In this document: piece by piece, positions 54,094-63,657 of the stretch
How the letters are laid out: each line of letters begins with the position of its first letter
Numbering within the stretch: the first letter of the stretch is position 1
DNA from: Kocuria palustris
GTDB lineage: Bacteria; Actinomycetota; Actinomycetes; Actinomycetales; Micrococcaceae
NCBI RefSeq assembly: GCF_016907795.1
Contig: NZ_JAFBCR010000001.1
Location: 2,666,001 to 2,730,000, forward strand
DNA length: 64,000 bases
Direction of reading: 5' to 3'
Made by a program: the position numbers and the translations under genes
The notes under the pieces: generated by a model
What the model was told of the DNA's origin: nothing
Databases searched by the model: none
Seen by the model: the letters and a program-made list of their open reading frames with translations, nothing else

Positions 54094-54216
54094 TATGTCT
54101 GATGACCTCGAATCCATCAGCACGGTGGGGCGCCGCAGGACAGAGAATTTCATCGCGGGACGATCCCGGAGGCCTCGAATCCTCCCCGATCGGACCGCAT
54201 CGGCAGACGCGGGCTG
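54094..54216 (+). CDS. Possible short leader-type ORF upstream of DUF3145 gene
   Basis: 40 codons (MSDDLESISTVGRRRTEN start) with Arg-rich middle. GAGACT, a weak -10-like hexamer, ends 6 nt before its ATG, the same layout as other leaderless genes. No family recognised; it may be a non-coding leader instead. A longer frame from ATG 54018 exists. Confidence 0.3.
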
Positions 54217-54289
54217 AAGGGTCCTTGTCGCTTCTGGAACTCGTGAAGGTCGTTGGGGAAGACGCACCTACACGTCGGAGGGACACGTC

Positions 54290-54793
54290 ATGTCGACCAC
54301 GATCACGCGGGGAGTGCTTCACATCCACTCCGCCCCGCAGGCGCTGTGCCCTCATATCCAGTGGGCGCTCGAGGCGCTCGCGCGGGGACGCACCGCACTG
54401 GACTGGACCGCCCAGGAGGCGGAGCCCGGTACTCTGCGCGCCGAACTCACCTGGGCCGGACCGGCCGGGACCGGCGCGCTGATGGCCTCTGCCCTGCGCA
54501 CGCTGGGGAAGATCCGCTTCGAAATCACCGAGGAGCCCTCGCCCGGAGCCGACGGATCCCGCTGGTCCTTCACCCCTGACCTGGGCGTCTTCCACGCCAC
54601 CACCGACGCCGCCGGCAACGTGGTGGTCTGCGAGGACCGCATCCGCTACGCCTTCGAGAACTCCCACGGCAACCCCGCCCTGGTGGTCAACGAGCTCTCG
54701 CTGGCTCTGGGCGAGGCCTGGGACGAGGAGCTCGAGCCGTTCCGCCTCGCCGCCGAGGGCGCCCCCGTCCGCTGGCTCCACCGGGTCTCCTGA
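54290..54793 (+). CDS. DUF3145 family protein
   Basis: 167 residues of an actinobacteria-only family, recognised from STTITRGVLHIHSAPQALCPH, then ALGRLDWTAQEAEPG-like strands (here RTALDWTAQEAEPG), WSFTPDLGVFHATTDAAGNV, the RYAFENSHG segment and LGEAWDEELEPFRLA near the end. Function unknown. ATG 54290 has GGAGGG in front. It lies alone between xerC and the convergent fab operon. Confidence 0.85.
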   Translation: MSTTITRGVLHIHSAPQALCPHIQWALEALARGRTALDWTAQEAEPGTLRAELTWAGPAGTGALMASALRTLGKIRFEITEEPSPGADGSRWSFTPDLGVFHATTDAAGNVVVCEDRIRYAFENSHGNPALVVNELSLALGEAWDEELEPFRLAAEGAPVRWLHRVS

Positions 54794-55020
54794 GACTCCC
54801 GGGCCTCGCGGGCCTGTTCTGCGGGACCTGACGCCTGGCCGCTGATCCCTCACCCGGAACGAACAGCCCCTCCGCCTCCCCACTATCGAGTGGCTCCTGC
54901 GCGTGAGCAGCCGAATCGAGTGGCGTCGGAATGTGCGTTCGGGGCGTCGGACGCACACTGCCGCACCACTTGAATGAGTGAGCACCGCTGAATCACGCTG
55001 CAAGGCCACTCGACGACTGC
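54794..55020. repeat. Hairpin-rich spacer with CGAGTGGC repeats
   Basis: No gene. CGAGTGGC occurs at 54887 and 54917. The arm 54917-54938 pairs imperfectly with 54951-54970 (ending in CCACT), and a further GGCCACTCG lies at 55003-55011. It resembles the hairpin after ftsY at 32796. Confidence 0.55.
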
Positions 55021-55046
55021 GGCCCCGCACCTCGAGGTGCGGGGCC
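55021..55046 (-). terminator. Terminator of the fab operon
   Basis: A perfect 26-bp palindrome (GGCCCCGCAC CTCGAG GTGCGGGGCC), 41 bp beyond the fabF stop. Can act from either side, so it may also close the DUF3145 transcript. Confidence 0.75.
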
Positions 55047-55087
55047 GTCGATGCTTTCCGGGCATCGTCCCGGCAGCAGAAGCCGAC

Positions 55088-56347
55088 TCAGACGGAGCGG
55101 AAGGCCACCACGGCGTTGTGACCGCCGAAGCCGAACGAGTTGGACAGGGCCGCCGCGTCGCCGGAGCGCAGCTCACGCGGCTCGGTCACGACGTCGAGAT
55201 CGATCGCGGGATCCTGGTTGTCCAGGTTGATGGTCCGCGGCGCGGTGCGCTCGGTGAGCGCCTTGATCGTGAGGATCGCCTCCACGGCGCCGGAGCCGCC
55301 GAGCATGTGCCCGGTCATGGACTTGGTCGCCGAGACGGGGATGCCGTCGATCGCATCGCCCAGCGCCGCCCGCATGGCGGTGGCCTCCGGGAGGTCGCCC
55401 TTGGGGGTGGAGGTCGCGTGCGCGTTGACGTGGATGACGTCCTCGGGGGCGATATCCCCCTCGCGCAGCGCCTCTCGCACAGCGCGGGCCGCACCGGCTC
55501 CGGTGTCATCGGGGGCCGTGATGTGGTGGGCATCGGCGCTGAGGCCAGCGCCTGCGAGCTCGCAGTAGATGCGGGCGCCGCGGGCCTTGGCGAACTCCTC
55601 GGACTCGATGACCACCGCACCGGCGCCCTCGGCCATGACGAAGCCGTCGCGGTCGATGTCGTACGGACGGGAGGCCCGCTCGGGCTCGTCGTTTCGGGTG
55701 GACAGAGCCTGCATGGCGCCGAAAGCCGCGAAGTTCACGGGGTGGTTGGCAGACTCGGCGCCGCCGACCACGACGACGTCGGCCTTGCCGGTCTGGATGA
55801 GCATGAGCCCCTGGTAGAAGGACTCGGTGCCGGAGGCGCAGGCGGAGACGCTGGTGATGGCGGCGGCGCGGGCCTTCAGAGCCATGCCGATCGTGGCGGA
55901 GTTGCCGTTGGGCATGAGCATGGGGACGGTCATGGGCATGACGCGTCGGACACCGCGCTCGCGCATGGTGTCCCAGGCATCGAGCAGGGTCCAGGCGCCG
56001 CCGATGCCCGTGCCGAACACGACGGCCAGGCGCTCGGGATCGACCTCATCGGAGAGCTCGGCGTCGGCGCCGGAGAAGCCGGCGTCGGCCCAGGCCTCGC
56101 GGGCGGAGATCAGGGACAGCTGCCCCGACGGATCCAGGCGCTTGGCCTCCACGCGGGAGAGCACCTCGGAGGCGGGGGTCGAGACGGAGGCGGCGATGCG
56201 CGAGCTCGTGGGGTAGAGCTCGAGCCACTCGGCGTCGATCGCGGAGACACCGGAGACTCCGGCCAGGGCGTTGCGCCACAGCTCGGGGACGGTGCCGCCG
56301 ATGGGCGTGGTGGCTCCGAGTCCGGTGACTACTGCTTTACGGGTCAT
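55088..56347 (-). CDS. fabF: Beta-ketoacyl-ACP synthase II
   Basis: 419 residues; elongates acyl-ACP with malonyl-ACP. Catalytic Cys in SVSACASGTESF, His in HVNAHATSTPKGD and His in KSMTGHMLGGSG form the KAS II C-H-H triad; the end NSFGFGGHNAVVAFR is intact. Last gene of fabD-fabH-acpP-fabF. Start ATG 56347 (MTRKAVVTGLG). Confidence 0.96.
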   Translation of the reverse strand: MTRKAVVTGLGATTPIGGTVPELWRNALAGVSGVSAIDAEWLELYPTSSRIAASVSTPASEVLSRVEAKRLDPSGQLSLISAREAWADAGFSGADAELSDEVDPERLAVVFGTGIGGAWTLLDAWDTMRERGVRRVMPMTVPMLMPNGNSATIGMALKARAAAITSVSACASGTESFYQGLMLIQTGKADVVVVGGAESANHPVNFAAFGAMQALSTRNDEPERASRPYDIDRDGFVMAEGAGAVVIESEEFAKARGARIYCELAGAGLSADAHHITAPDDTGAGAARAVREALREGDIAPEDVIHVNAHATSTPKGDLPEATAMRAALGDAIDGIPVSATKSMTGHMLGGSGAVEAILTIKALTERTAPRTINLDNQDPAIDLDVVTEPRELRSGDAAALSNSFGFGGHNAVVAFRSV

Positions 56348-56471
56348 GTGCGCTGCTGCTTCCTGATCTCAGGGGTGGAGGGGCCGGGAGTCCGCGGCCG
56401 GCGCGCCGCCTGCGCCGTGCCGTGGCACGACGGGGCGGCGGCGCGCTCGGCCTGCGGTTCCGGTGGGCCGA

Positions 56472-56717
56472 TCAGCCCTGGGCGTTGTCGATGAAGTCGA
56501 CGGCGTCCTGAACGGTCTTGAGGTTCTTGACCTCCTCGTCCGGGATGGTCACCTCGAACTTCTCCTCGCAGTTCACGACGATGGTCATCATCGAGATGGA
56601 GTCGATGTCCAGGTCCTCGGTGAAGTTCTTGTCGAGCTGGACGGCCTCGGTCTCCAGGCCGGTCTCCTCGTTCACGATCTCGGCCAGACCTGCCAGGATC
56701 TCTTCCTTGCTCGCCAT
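56472..56717 (-). CDS. acpP: Acyl carrier protein
   Basis: 81 residues. The phosphopantetheine serine is in DLDIDSISMMTIV; flanking acidic helices are typical. ATG 56717 follows GGAAGAC at good spacing; the longer frame from 56759 would add an Arg-rich segment. Carrier for FabH/FabF in type II fatty acid synthesis. Confidence 0.95.
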   Translation of the reverse strand: MASKEEILAGLAEIVNEETGLETEAVQLDKNFTEDLDIDSISMMTIVVNCEEKFEVTIPDEEVKNLKTVQDAVDFIDNAQG

Positions 56718-56979
56718 GCTGTCTTCCTTTCGTCTGGCCCTCGAGAGGGCCGTTCCCAATCGCGTCGGTCGGCGGTCGCCGACCGGTGATCTCCGGCTCG
56801 CGGTGCGAACCCGGCGATCTACGTTGTCACTGCGGTCTCAACTCTACGGGCGGGCTGGCCGCTGAGCGTGGAGCCCGATCCTCGAACGAACTGCCTCATC
56901 GGGAGGAGGTCGTCGGCCGCTTGCGGATCGGAAGGCGGGGGAGCCGCTGGCTGCAGGCACGAGGCCTGCAGCGGAGGGC

Positions 56980-58047
56980 TCAGGGCAGGATCACCACCTG
57001 GGCGGCGAACACGAGTCCGGCGCCGAATCCGACCTGCAGGGCGGGCTTGCCGGACAGCTCCGGGTGCTCCTTGAGCAGGCGGTGGGCGGCCAGCGGCACG
57101 GAGGCCGCCGACGTGTTGCCGGCATCGGCGATGTCGCGGGCGATGACGACCGACTCGGGCAGCTTCAGCACCTTGGCCATCTGGTCGATGATCCGCATGT
57201 TGGCCTGGTGCGGGATGAAGGCGCCCAGATCCTCGGGTCCGATCCCGGCAGCTTCGAGCGCCTGGGTGACCCGCTTGGCGACCTCGAAGGAGGCCCAGCG
57301 GAACACGGTCTGCCCGTCCTGGCGCAGGGTCGGCGACAGCGGGGCGTCGGCCGGCATCTCGCCGGTCTCCTTGTCCGCCAGATCGGCGCGGAAGGGCCGC
57401 GGCTGCCCCTGATCGATCAGGCGCAGATCCGTCAGCGGGTGCGTCATGCGGATGGCCTCGGCCTTGGAGCCGTCCGAGCCCCACACGGTGGGGGCGATCC
57501 CGGGCGTCTGCGAGGGGCCCACGACGGCCGCGCCGGCGCCGTCGCCGAGCAGGAAGCTGATCGAGCGCTCGCCGTTGTCGATGACGTCGGAGAGCTTCTC
57601 CACGCCCACGACCAGCACGTGCTCGGACATGCCCGAGCGGATCAGGGCGTCGGCCTGGGCGATGCCGTAGCAGTATCCGGCGCAGGCCGCCGAGACGTCG
57701 AACGCCGCAGCGGGCGTGGCGCCCAGCTGATCGGCGAGCACGGCGGCCATGGACGGGGTCTGGTACGGATGCGAGATCGAGGCGACGATCACCGCGGAGA
57801 GGTGCGAGCCCTGGATCCCGGCCGCCTCGAGCGCCTCGCGCGAGGCCTCCAGGGCCATGTCCAGCGCGCTGGTGGACTCATCGGCGCGGTGGCGGGTGAC
57901 GATGCCGGTGCGCTGTCGGATCCACTCGTCCGAGGACTCGATCCACTGGCAGATGTCGTCGTTCGTGACGGTGACATCCGGTCGGGAGGCGCCCAGGCCC
58001 AGGATGCGGGAATGGGCGGTCGGGGTGTACTGGTTCAGCGTCACCAT
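56980..58047 (-). CDS. fabH: Beta-ketoacyl-ACP synthase III
   Basis: 355 residues; starts fatty acid synthesis from an acyl-CoA and malonyl-ACP. Cys in DVSAACAGYCYG, His in IPHQANMRIIDQ and Asn in AGNTSAAS form the C-H-N triad; substrate-loop start SDEWIRQRTGI. Branched primers are usual in this bacterial group, which cannot be confirmed here. Separated by about 260 bp from acpP. Confidence 0.96.
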   Translation of the reverse strand: MVTLNQYTPTAHSRILGLGASRPDVTVTNDDICQWIESSDEWIRQRTGIVTRHRADESTSALDMALEASREALEAAGIQGSHLSAVIVASISHPYQTPSMAAVLADQLGATPAAAFDVSAACAGYCYGIAQADALIRSGMSEHVLVVGVEKLSDVIDNGERSISFLLGDGAGAAVVGPSQTPGIAPTVWGSDGSKAEAIRMTHPLTDLRLIDQGQPRPFRADLADKETGEMPADAPLSPTLRQDGQTVFRWASFEVAKRVTQALEAAGIGPEDLGAFIPHQANMRIIDQMAKVLKLPESVVIARDIADAGNTSAASVPLAAHRLLKEHPELSGKPALQVGFGAGLVFAAQVVILP

Positions 58048-58095
58048 GCGGGCGTCTCCTGGAAGTAGTGGGTGGACCGATGCGCGGCCGCAGGC

Positions 58096-59007
58096 TCAGG
58101 ACAGCGCACTGCGCGCGTCCTCGAGGGCCTCGGCCGAGGTCACGGCCACGGCCGGCACGCCGCGCATGGCGCGCTTGGCCAGTCCGACGAGCGTACCCGC
58201 GGGCGGCAGCTCGATGAGCTGGGTGACCTCGCGGCGCTTCATCTCCTCCATGCACAGGTCCCAGCGCACGGGGCGGCAGACCTGCTCGATGAGGGACTCC
58301 AGGTTCGCCTGCCCGGAGGCGACGGCCCGGCCGTCGCGGTTGGAGAGCAGGTCCGAGGCGGGGTCCTGCGGAGACAGCGACCCGGCGAGCTCGCGCAGCG
58401 GCTCCAGGGCAGGAGCCATGTAGTCGGTGTGGAAGGCGCCGGCGACCTTCAGCGGGACCACGCGCGAGCGCTCCGGCGGGTTCGCGGCGAAGGCCTCGAG
58501 GGCCTCGAGCGAGCCGGCGGCGACGATCTGCCCGGAGCCGTTGGCATTGGCCGGGGTCAGTCCGGCGGCCTCGATGGCCCCGCGGATGACGTCCTCCTGC
58601 GGGGAGAGGACCGCGGACATGCCGGTGGGCGTGGCGGCGGCGGCCTGGGCCATGGCGGTGGCTCGGGTGCGCACGAAGCTCATGGCGTCGTCCTCGCTCA
58701 ACGCGCCGGCCAGGGCGGAGGCGGTGATCTCGCCGACAGAGTGGCCGGCGAACAGGAGGTCGTCGCGGCCGTCGAGCTCGCTGCGCAGCAGGCGCGCGGC
58801 CACCAGCCCGGCCGCCACGATCAGCGGCTGGGCGACCGCAGTGTCCTTGATGGTCTCGGCATCGGCCTCGGTCCCGTAGTGGATGAGGTCGAGGTCGGCA
58901 CCGCGGGAGAGCCGCTCGAGGTGCTCCCGCACGCCGGGCAACGGCAGCCACTCGGCGAGCATTCCTGGCTTCTGGGCGCCCTGTCCTGGGCAGAGGATCG
59001 CAATCAC
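58096..59007 (-). CDS. fabD: Malonyl-CoA:ACP transacylase
   Basis: 303 residues; loads malonyl onto ACP. CPGQGAQKPGML at the start, nucleophile Ser in FAGHSVGEITA (GHSxG), then His in GAFHTDYM and the Gln-rich end. GTG start 59007. First structural gene of the fab operon, 78 bp after the regulator. Confidence 0.95.
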   Translation of the reverse strand: MIAILCPGQGAQKPGMLAEWLPLPGVREHLERLSRGADLDLIHYGTEADAETIKDTAVAQPLIVAAGLVAARLLRSELDGRDDLLFAGHSVGEITASALAGALSEDDAMSFVRTRATAMAQAAAATPTGMSAVLSPQEDVIRGAIEAAGLTPANANGSGQIVAAGSLEALEAFAANPPERSRVVPLKVAGAFHTDYMAPALEPLRELAGSLSPQDPASDLLSNRDGRAVASGQANLESLIEQVCRPVRWDLCMEEMKRREVTQLIELPPAGTLVGLAKRAMRGVPAVAVTSAEALEDARSALS

Positions 59008-59072
59008 CCGTGAATTCCACCAGATCGGGGAACGCGCAGCGACCTGCGGCTCGCACGAAGGCCCCGTCGGAG

Positions 59073-59093
59073 CTTTGTCGACTCCCTACAAGG
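59073..59093 (-). promoter_or_regulatory. Candidate regulatory palindrome upstream of fabD
   Basis: CTTTGT (59073-59078) and ACAAGG (59088-59093) are inverted around 9 bp, overlapping the regulator's stop. It could bind the FasR-like protein. Weak; read by eye only. Confidence 0.25.
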
Positions 59094-60465
59094 CCTGCGA
59101 CGGCGCCTCGCCCGGGCTCCGGCGCGCCGGTCGGGACGGTTGTGCGGGGCCTCCAGCTGCGCCGGGGCCGCTGCGCGCGGCGGAGCTGGAGGCGAGCCGG
59201 CCGGCCACCAGCGCGCAGTGCAGCACGAACGCGTCGCGGGGCACGAGCGGATCCCAGCCGGTGAGGTCAGTGATCCGCCGCAGGCGGTAGCGCACGGTGT
59301 TGGCGTGGACGTAGAGCTCGCGCGAGGTGGCCTCGAGGGAGTGGCCCACGGAGATGTAGGTCGACAGGGTCTCCTCGAGCCCGGTGGTCGAGGCCGCCAG
59401 CGGCGCGTGGATCTGCTCCACGATCGCCGCGCGGGCCAGCAGGTCCCCGGTCATCAGGCGCTCTGGCCACAGCTCCTCGGAGTGCACCGGGCGCGGGGCG
59501 GCGGGCCAGGCATGGGCTGCCTCGAGCCCGGCGGAAGCCGGCTCGGAGGAGGCGACCACCGAGAACAGCGAGTCGGCCTCCGGCCCGTAGACGACCGGGC
59601 CGGGGCCGAACAGGGCGGCGAGCCGGGCCAGGGCGCGGTCGGTGCGCTGCATGTCCGCGAGCATCAGCAGGAGGCGATCGCCCTGGATGGACACGAGCGC
59701 ATCCGAGGCGTGCCGGGTGGCCACGCGTCGGATGCGGGCCACCACGGCCGGGCTGGTCTGCTCTGGGCTGCTGCCGACCACAGCCGTGACCGGGCCCTTG
59801 GAGTCCCAGCCCAGGGCGGCCACGCGGGAGCGCAGGGTCTCGCTGCGCTCGCCGCTGAGCAGGCCGTCGACGACGACGGACTCCATGCGGGCATCCCAGG
59901 AGCCGCGGTTCTCGGCGGCACGGGCGTAGATGTCGGCGGCGGCGAAGGCGATGTCGCGGGAGAAGCGCAGGACGCCGTCGCGCAGGACGGCGGCGTCGCT
60001 TCCCGTGGCCAGCTCGGGGACCCGGTCCTCGACGACGTCGACCACTACGCGCAGCACCTGCAGGGCCTGGTGCAGGGAGATCGCGGTGGTGAGATCCGTG
60101 GGCGCTTCGCGGAACATCGTGAGGAGGAACTTCTCGTCCTCCGGATCCTCGCACCAGGTCACGAAGCCGGCGATGCCGCGCTGGGCCATCAGCCCGAGCT
60201 CGGAGCGGTCCTTGGGCTGCAGCTCGGCGAACCAGGGCAGGTCCTCGCCCAGCCGGTCGATCGCCACATCCGACAGCGGCGCCACGTTGGCGCGGACCCG
60301 GTCGAGGGTCTTGCGTCCCGGCATGGGCTCAGCGCGCCACGCGCTGCGTCGGGACGAGCGCGCAGACCTGCCGCCGGTCGACTTGGCGCCGCGGATCCAC
60401 CGGCTCCCGCCGAGCAGCGCGCCGCCGGAGCGGGAATCGGAGTCCGTCGAGGTGTCCTTCGCCAT
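59086..60465 (-). CDS. PucR-family regulator of fatty acid synthesis (FasR-like)
   Basis: 459 residues. The C-terminal PucR helix-turn-helix reads TYISVGHSLEATSRELYVHANTVRYRLRRI. The middle GGDEF-like domain (GWDSKGPVTAVVGSS...VSIQGDRLLLMLAD) is typical of this family. Gene position directly upstream of fabD and beside aceE matches FasR of Streptomyces and the Rv2242 neighbourhood of mycobacteria. FasR activates the fab operon. ATG 60465 lies 7 nt after a TATCCT box. The N-terminal 45 residues are Ser/Arg-rich. Confidence 0.85.
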   Translation of the reverse strand: MAKDTSTDSDSRSGGALLGGSRWIRGAKSTGGRSARSSRRSAWRAEPMPGRKTLDRVRANVAPLSDVAIDRLGEDLPWFAELQPKDRSELGLMAQRGIAGFVTWCEDPEDEKFLLTMFREAPTDLTTAISLHQALQVLRVVVDVVEDRVPELATGSDAAVLRDGVLRFSRDIAFAAADIYARAAENRGSWDARMESVVVDGLLSGERSETLRSRVAALGWDSKGPVTAVVGSSPEQTSPAVVARIRRVATRHASDALVSIQGDRLLLMLADMQRTDRALARLAALFGPGPVVYGPEADSLFSVVASSEPASAGLEAAHAWPAAPRPVHSEELWPERLMTGDLLARAAIVEQIHAPLAASTTGLEETLSTYISVGHSLEATSRELYVHANTVRYRLRRITDLTGWDPLVPRDAFVLHCALVAGRLASSSAARSGPGAAGGPAQPSRPARRSPGEAPSQAL

Positions 60466-60472
60466 GACGGCC

Positions 60473-60478
60473 AGGATA
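60473..60478 (-). promoter_or_regulatory. -10 box of the FasR-like gene, leaderless type
   Basis: TATCCT on the minus strand, 7 nt before ATG 60465, and just behind the aceE terminator. Confidence 0.6.
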
Positions 60479-60481
60479 CGA

Positions 60482-60515
60482 CAGGAGGCCCGGGGCGAGC
60501 GCCCCGGGCCTCCTG
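60482..60515 (-). terminator. Terminator of aceE
   Basis: Perfect 16-bp arms (60482-60497 and 60500-60515) with a 2-nt gap, 24 bp after the aceE stop; isolates aceE from the FasR-like gene. Confidence 0.8.
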
Positions 60516-60538
60516 CCGACTGCCGTCGCCTGAGCTGA

Positions 60539-63274
60539 TCAGGCGTCGCCGCCCGCGTTGCCGGAGGTTCCGGCGTTCGGGTTGAGCAGGTCGTACTTCT
60601 CGATCGCCTTCTGCGGGGCGTCCGAGTCGACCTCGCCCTGCTTGGCCAGCATCTGCAGAGCGCGCACCACCATCGAGTGCGAGTCGATGTGGAACCAGCG
60701 ACGGGCACCGGCACGCGTGTCCGCGAAGCCGAAGTCGTCCGCGCCCAGCGTGGCGAAATCGTTCGGGACGTACTGGCGGATCATGTCCGGGACCTCGGAG
60801 GCGTAGTCCGTCGAGGCGATGATCGGGCCCTCGGCACCGGCCAGCGCCTGGGTGACGTACGGCGTGCGCACGCCCTCCGACGGGTTCAGGAACGCGTCCT
60901 TCTCCGCGGCCATGGCATCGCGGCGCAGCTCGGTCCAGGAGGTCACCGACCAGACGTCGGCGGACACGCCCCAGTCTTCGGCCAGCAGCTTCTGGGCCTC
61001 GAGCGCCCAGGGCACGGCCACGCCGGAGGCCAGCAGCTGGGCGCGGGGGCCCTCCTGCTCGGAGGCCTTCAGGTGGTAGATGCCCTTGAGGATGCCCTCG
61101 ACATCGACGTCCTCCGGCTCGGCCGGCTGCTGGATCGGCTCGTTGTACACCGTGAGGTAGTACATGACGTCGTGATCCTCATCGGCGGTGCCGTACATCT
61201 GCTCGATGCCGCGCTTGACGATGTGGGCGATCTCGTAGCCGTAGGCCGGGTCGTAGGTGATCACGGCCGGGTTGGTGTTCGCCAGGATCGGGGAGTGGCC
61301 GTCCGCGTGCTGGGTGCCCTCGCCGGTCAGCGTGGTGCGCCCGGCGGTCGCGCCGATGATGAATCCGCGCGCCCGCTGGTCGGCGGCCGCCCAGAAGACG
61401 TCGCCGGAGCGCTGGAAGCCGAACATCGAGTAGAAGAGGTAGAACGGGATCATCGCCTCGCCGTGAGTGGCGTAGGAGGTGCCCGCGTTCAGGAACTGCG
61501 ACGTGGCGCCGTCCTCGTTGATGCCCGGGTGCAGGATCACGCCCTGTGCGGACTCCTTGTAGGACAGCATCAGCTCGCGGTCCACCGGCATGTAGTTCTG
61601 CCCGTTGGGGTTGTAGATCTTGGCCGTGGGGAAGAACGAGTCCATGCCGAACGTACGGGCCTCATCCGGGACGATCGGCACGATGCGGTGCCCGAAGTCC
61701 TTCTCGCGCATGAGGTCCTTAAGCGTGCGGACCAGCGCCATGGTGGTGGCGGCCAGCTGCTTGCCGGAGCCCTTCTTGGCCGAGGCGTAGGCCTTGTCCG
61801 AGGGAAGGGTGATCTCCTTCTGCTCGTGGCGGCGCTCGGGCAGGAACCCGCCGAGCTCCTTGCGGCGCTCCAGCATGTACTGGATCTCGGGGGAGTCCAT
61901 GCCCGGGTGGTAGTACGGGGCGTCGTACGGGTCCTCGAGCTGCTCGTCCTCGATGGGGATGCGCAGGTGATCGCGGAAGGCCTTGAGGTCCTCCACGGTC
62001 AGCTTCTTCATCTGGTGCGTGGCGTTGCGGGCCTCGAAGTGCGGGCCCAGGCCGTAGCCCTTGACGCCCTGCGCCAGGATGACGGTCGGCTGGCCCTTGA
62101 ACTCCATGGCGGCCTTGTAGGCGGCATGGATCTTGAAGTAGTCGTGCGCGCCGCGCTTGAGGTTCCAGAGGTCGTCGTCGGACAGGTCCGCGACGAGCTC
62201 CTTGGTCTCCGGGGTCTGGCCGAAGAAGTGGTCGCGGATGAACGCGCCCGACTCGCCCTTGTAGGTCTGGTAGTCGCCGTCCAGGGTCTGGTTCATGATC
62301 TGGACGAGCTTGCCGGTCTTGTCCTTCTTCAGCAGCTCATCCCACTCGCGGCCCCAGATGACCTTGATGACGTTCCAGCCGGCACCGCGGAAGAACGCCT
62401 CGAGCTCCTGGATGATCTTGCCATTGCCGCGCACCGGGCCGTCCAGGCGCTGCAGGTTGCAGTTCACCACGAAGGTCAGGTTGTCGAGCTTGTCGTTGGC
62501 GGCGGCCTGCAGCACGCCGCGCGACTCGGGCTCGTCCATCTCGCCGTCGCCCAGGAAGGCCCAGACGTGCTGTTCGGAGGTGTCCTTGATGCCGCGGTTC
62601 TCGAGGTACCGGTTGAACTGGGCCTGGTAGATCGCGTCCATGGGGCCGTTGCCCATGGAGACGGTCGGGAACTGCCAGTAGTCCGGCATCATGCGCGGGT
62701 GCGGGTAGGAGGACAGCGCATGGCCCTCCTTGGTCTTCTCCTGGCGGAAGCCGTCCAGGTCCTCCTCGCTGAGACGGCCCTCGAGGTAGGAGCGGGCGTA
62801 GTTGCCGGGGGAGGAGTGGCCCTGCCAGAAGATCTGGTCGCCGCCGCCGGGATGATCCGGGCCGCGGAAGAAGTGGTTCTGGCCGACCTCGTAGAGCGTG
62901 GCCACGCCGGCGAAGGACGAGATGTGCCCGCCCACGCCGATCTCCGGCTTCTGGGCGCGCTGGACCATCATCGCGGCGTTCCAGCGCATGTAGGCGCGGT
63001 AGCGGCGCTCGATCTCCTCGTCGCCGGGGTAGTCCGGCTCCTGGTCGACGGGCACCGTGTTGATGTAGTCGGTGGTGGTGACCATGGGGACGCCGACGCC
63101 CTGGGCGCCCGCATCCTGCAGGAGGGCGCGCATGATGTACTGCGCGCGCTCGGTGCCCTGGGTCTTCACGAGGTCCCTCAGGGACTCGACCCACTCCTCC
63201 GTCTCCTCCGTGTTGGAGTCGGTCAGCTGGCTGGTGAGCCCGCTCAGGATGTGATTGTTGCTCTCGGATGCCAC
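60539..63274 (-). CDS. aceE: Pyruvate dehydrogenase E1 component, homodimeric
   Basis: 911 residues; decarboxylates pyruvate with thiamine diphosphate and transfers acetyl to E2. N-terminal half has [16 protein letters not shown] and the cofactor motif [14 protein letters not shown]; the middle has [19 protein letters not shown]; the C-terminal half has [11 protein letters not shown] and [12 protein letters not shown]. Start GTG 63274 behind GAGAGG; TTG 63280 is the longer alternative. Acetyl-CoA supply for the adjacent fab genes. No E2 or E3 gene is in the window. Confidence 0.97.
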   Translation of the reverse strand: MASESNNHILSGLTSQLTDSNTEETEEWVESLRDLVKTQGTERAQYIMRALLQDAGAQGVGVPMVTTTDYINTVPVDQEPDYPGDEEIERRYRAYMRWNAAMMVQRAQKPEIGVGGHISSFAGVATLYEVGQNHFFRGPDHPGGGDQIFWQGHSSPGNYARSYLEGRLSEEDLDGFRQEKTKEGHALSSYPHPRMMPDYWQFPTVSMGNGPMDAIYQAQFNRYLENRGIKDTSEQHVWAFLGDGEMDEPESRGVLQAAANDKLDNLTFVVNCNLQRLDGPVRGNGKIIQELEAFFRGAGWNVIKVIWGREWDELLKKDKTGKLVQIMNQTLDGDYQTYKGESGAFIRDHFFGQTPETKELVADLSDDDLWNLKRGAHDYFKIHAAYKAAMEFKGQPTVILAQGVKGYGLGPHFEARNATHQMKKLTVEDLKAFRDHLRIPIEDEQLEDPYDAPYYHPGMDSPEIQYMLERRKELGGFLPERRHEQKEITLPSDKAYASAKKGSGKQLAATTMALVRTLKDLMREKDFGHRIVPIVPDEARTFGMDSFFPTAKIYNPNGQNYMPVDRELMLSYKESAQGVILHPGINEDGATSQFLNAGTSYATHGEAMIPFYLFYSMFGFQRSGDVFWAAADQRARGFIIGATAGRTTLTGEGTQHADGHSPILANTNPAVITYDPAYGYEIAHIVKRGIEQMYGTADEDHDVMYYLTVYNEPIQQPAEPEDVDVEGILKGIYHLKASEQEGPRAQLLASGVAVPWALEAQKLLAEDWGVSADVWSVTSWTELRRDAMAAEKDAFLNPSEGVRTPYVTQALAGAEGPIIASTDYASEVPDMIRQYVPNDFATLGADDFGFADTRAGARRWFHIDSHSMVVRALQMLAKQGEVDSDAPQKAIEKYDLLNPNAGTSGNAGGDA

Positions 63275-63657
63275 GATCAACCTCTCTTCGTCGAGTGCGG
63301 CGGCGGTCCTGGCGGCAGCTGCGCCGGATGGTGGGGCGCGCCCCGCCGGAAGTCCTCAGACCATCATCCAACATTCTGCCGTCTCGTGCGTCCACGCCTT
63401 GACCTCCTGTCATGGGACTTGCCATGCGTCTCTGGTCACAGTCGGGCCGGGTGGGCTCGCAGCCGTCGTCACGGGTTCGCTGGCAGCGCCAATGACGGGC
63501 TCTGGTTGCCAGTCGCCTTGCACGCAGCGGCCAACAGGTGTTGTGTTGCGTCGAGGGCCGGACCGCGTCCTGCGATCCGGCAGCACAACTGGCCGCGACT
63601 GAGCGGCATGTCTTTCGGTGCACCTCCCGGCGGGAGGGCCCGGTGAAGGAGAGTGAC
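63275..63657. other. Divergent promoter region between aceE and DUF3052 gene
   Basis: 383 bp without a gene; it must contain the start signals for both. I see no TAnnnT box with leaderless spacing. A 12-codon frame at 63609 ends before the DUF3052 ribosome site. Nothing else is recognised. Confidence 0.5.

Noticed and set aside
60677-63646. 989-codon open frame on the plus strand
   Set aside because: It is the antisense of aceE; the Val/Gly/Arg/His-rich product has no domain logic and arises from GC-rich codon use.
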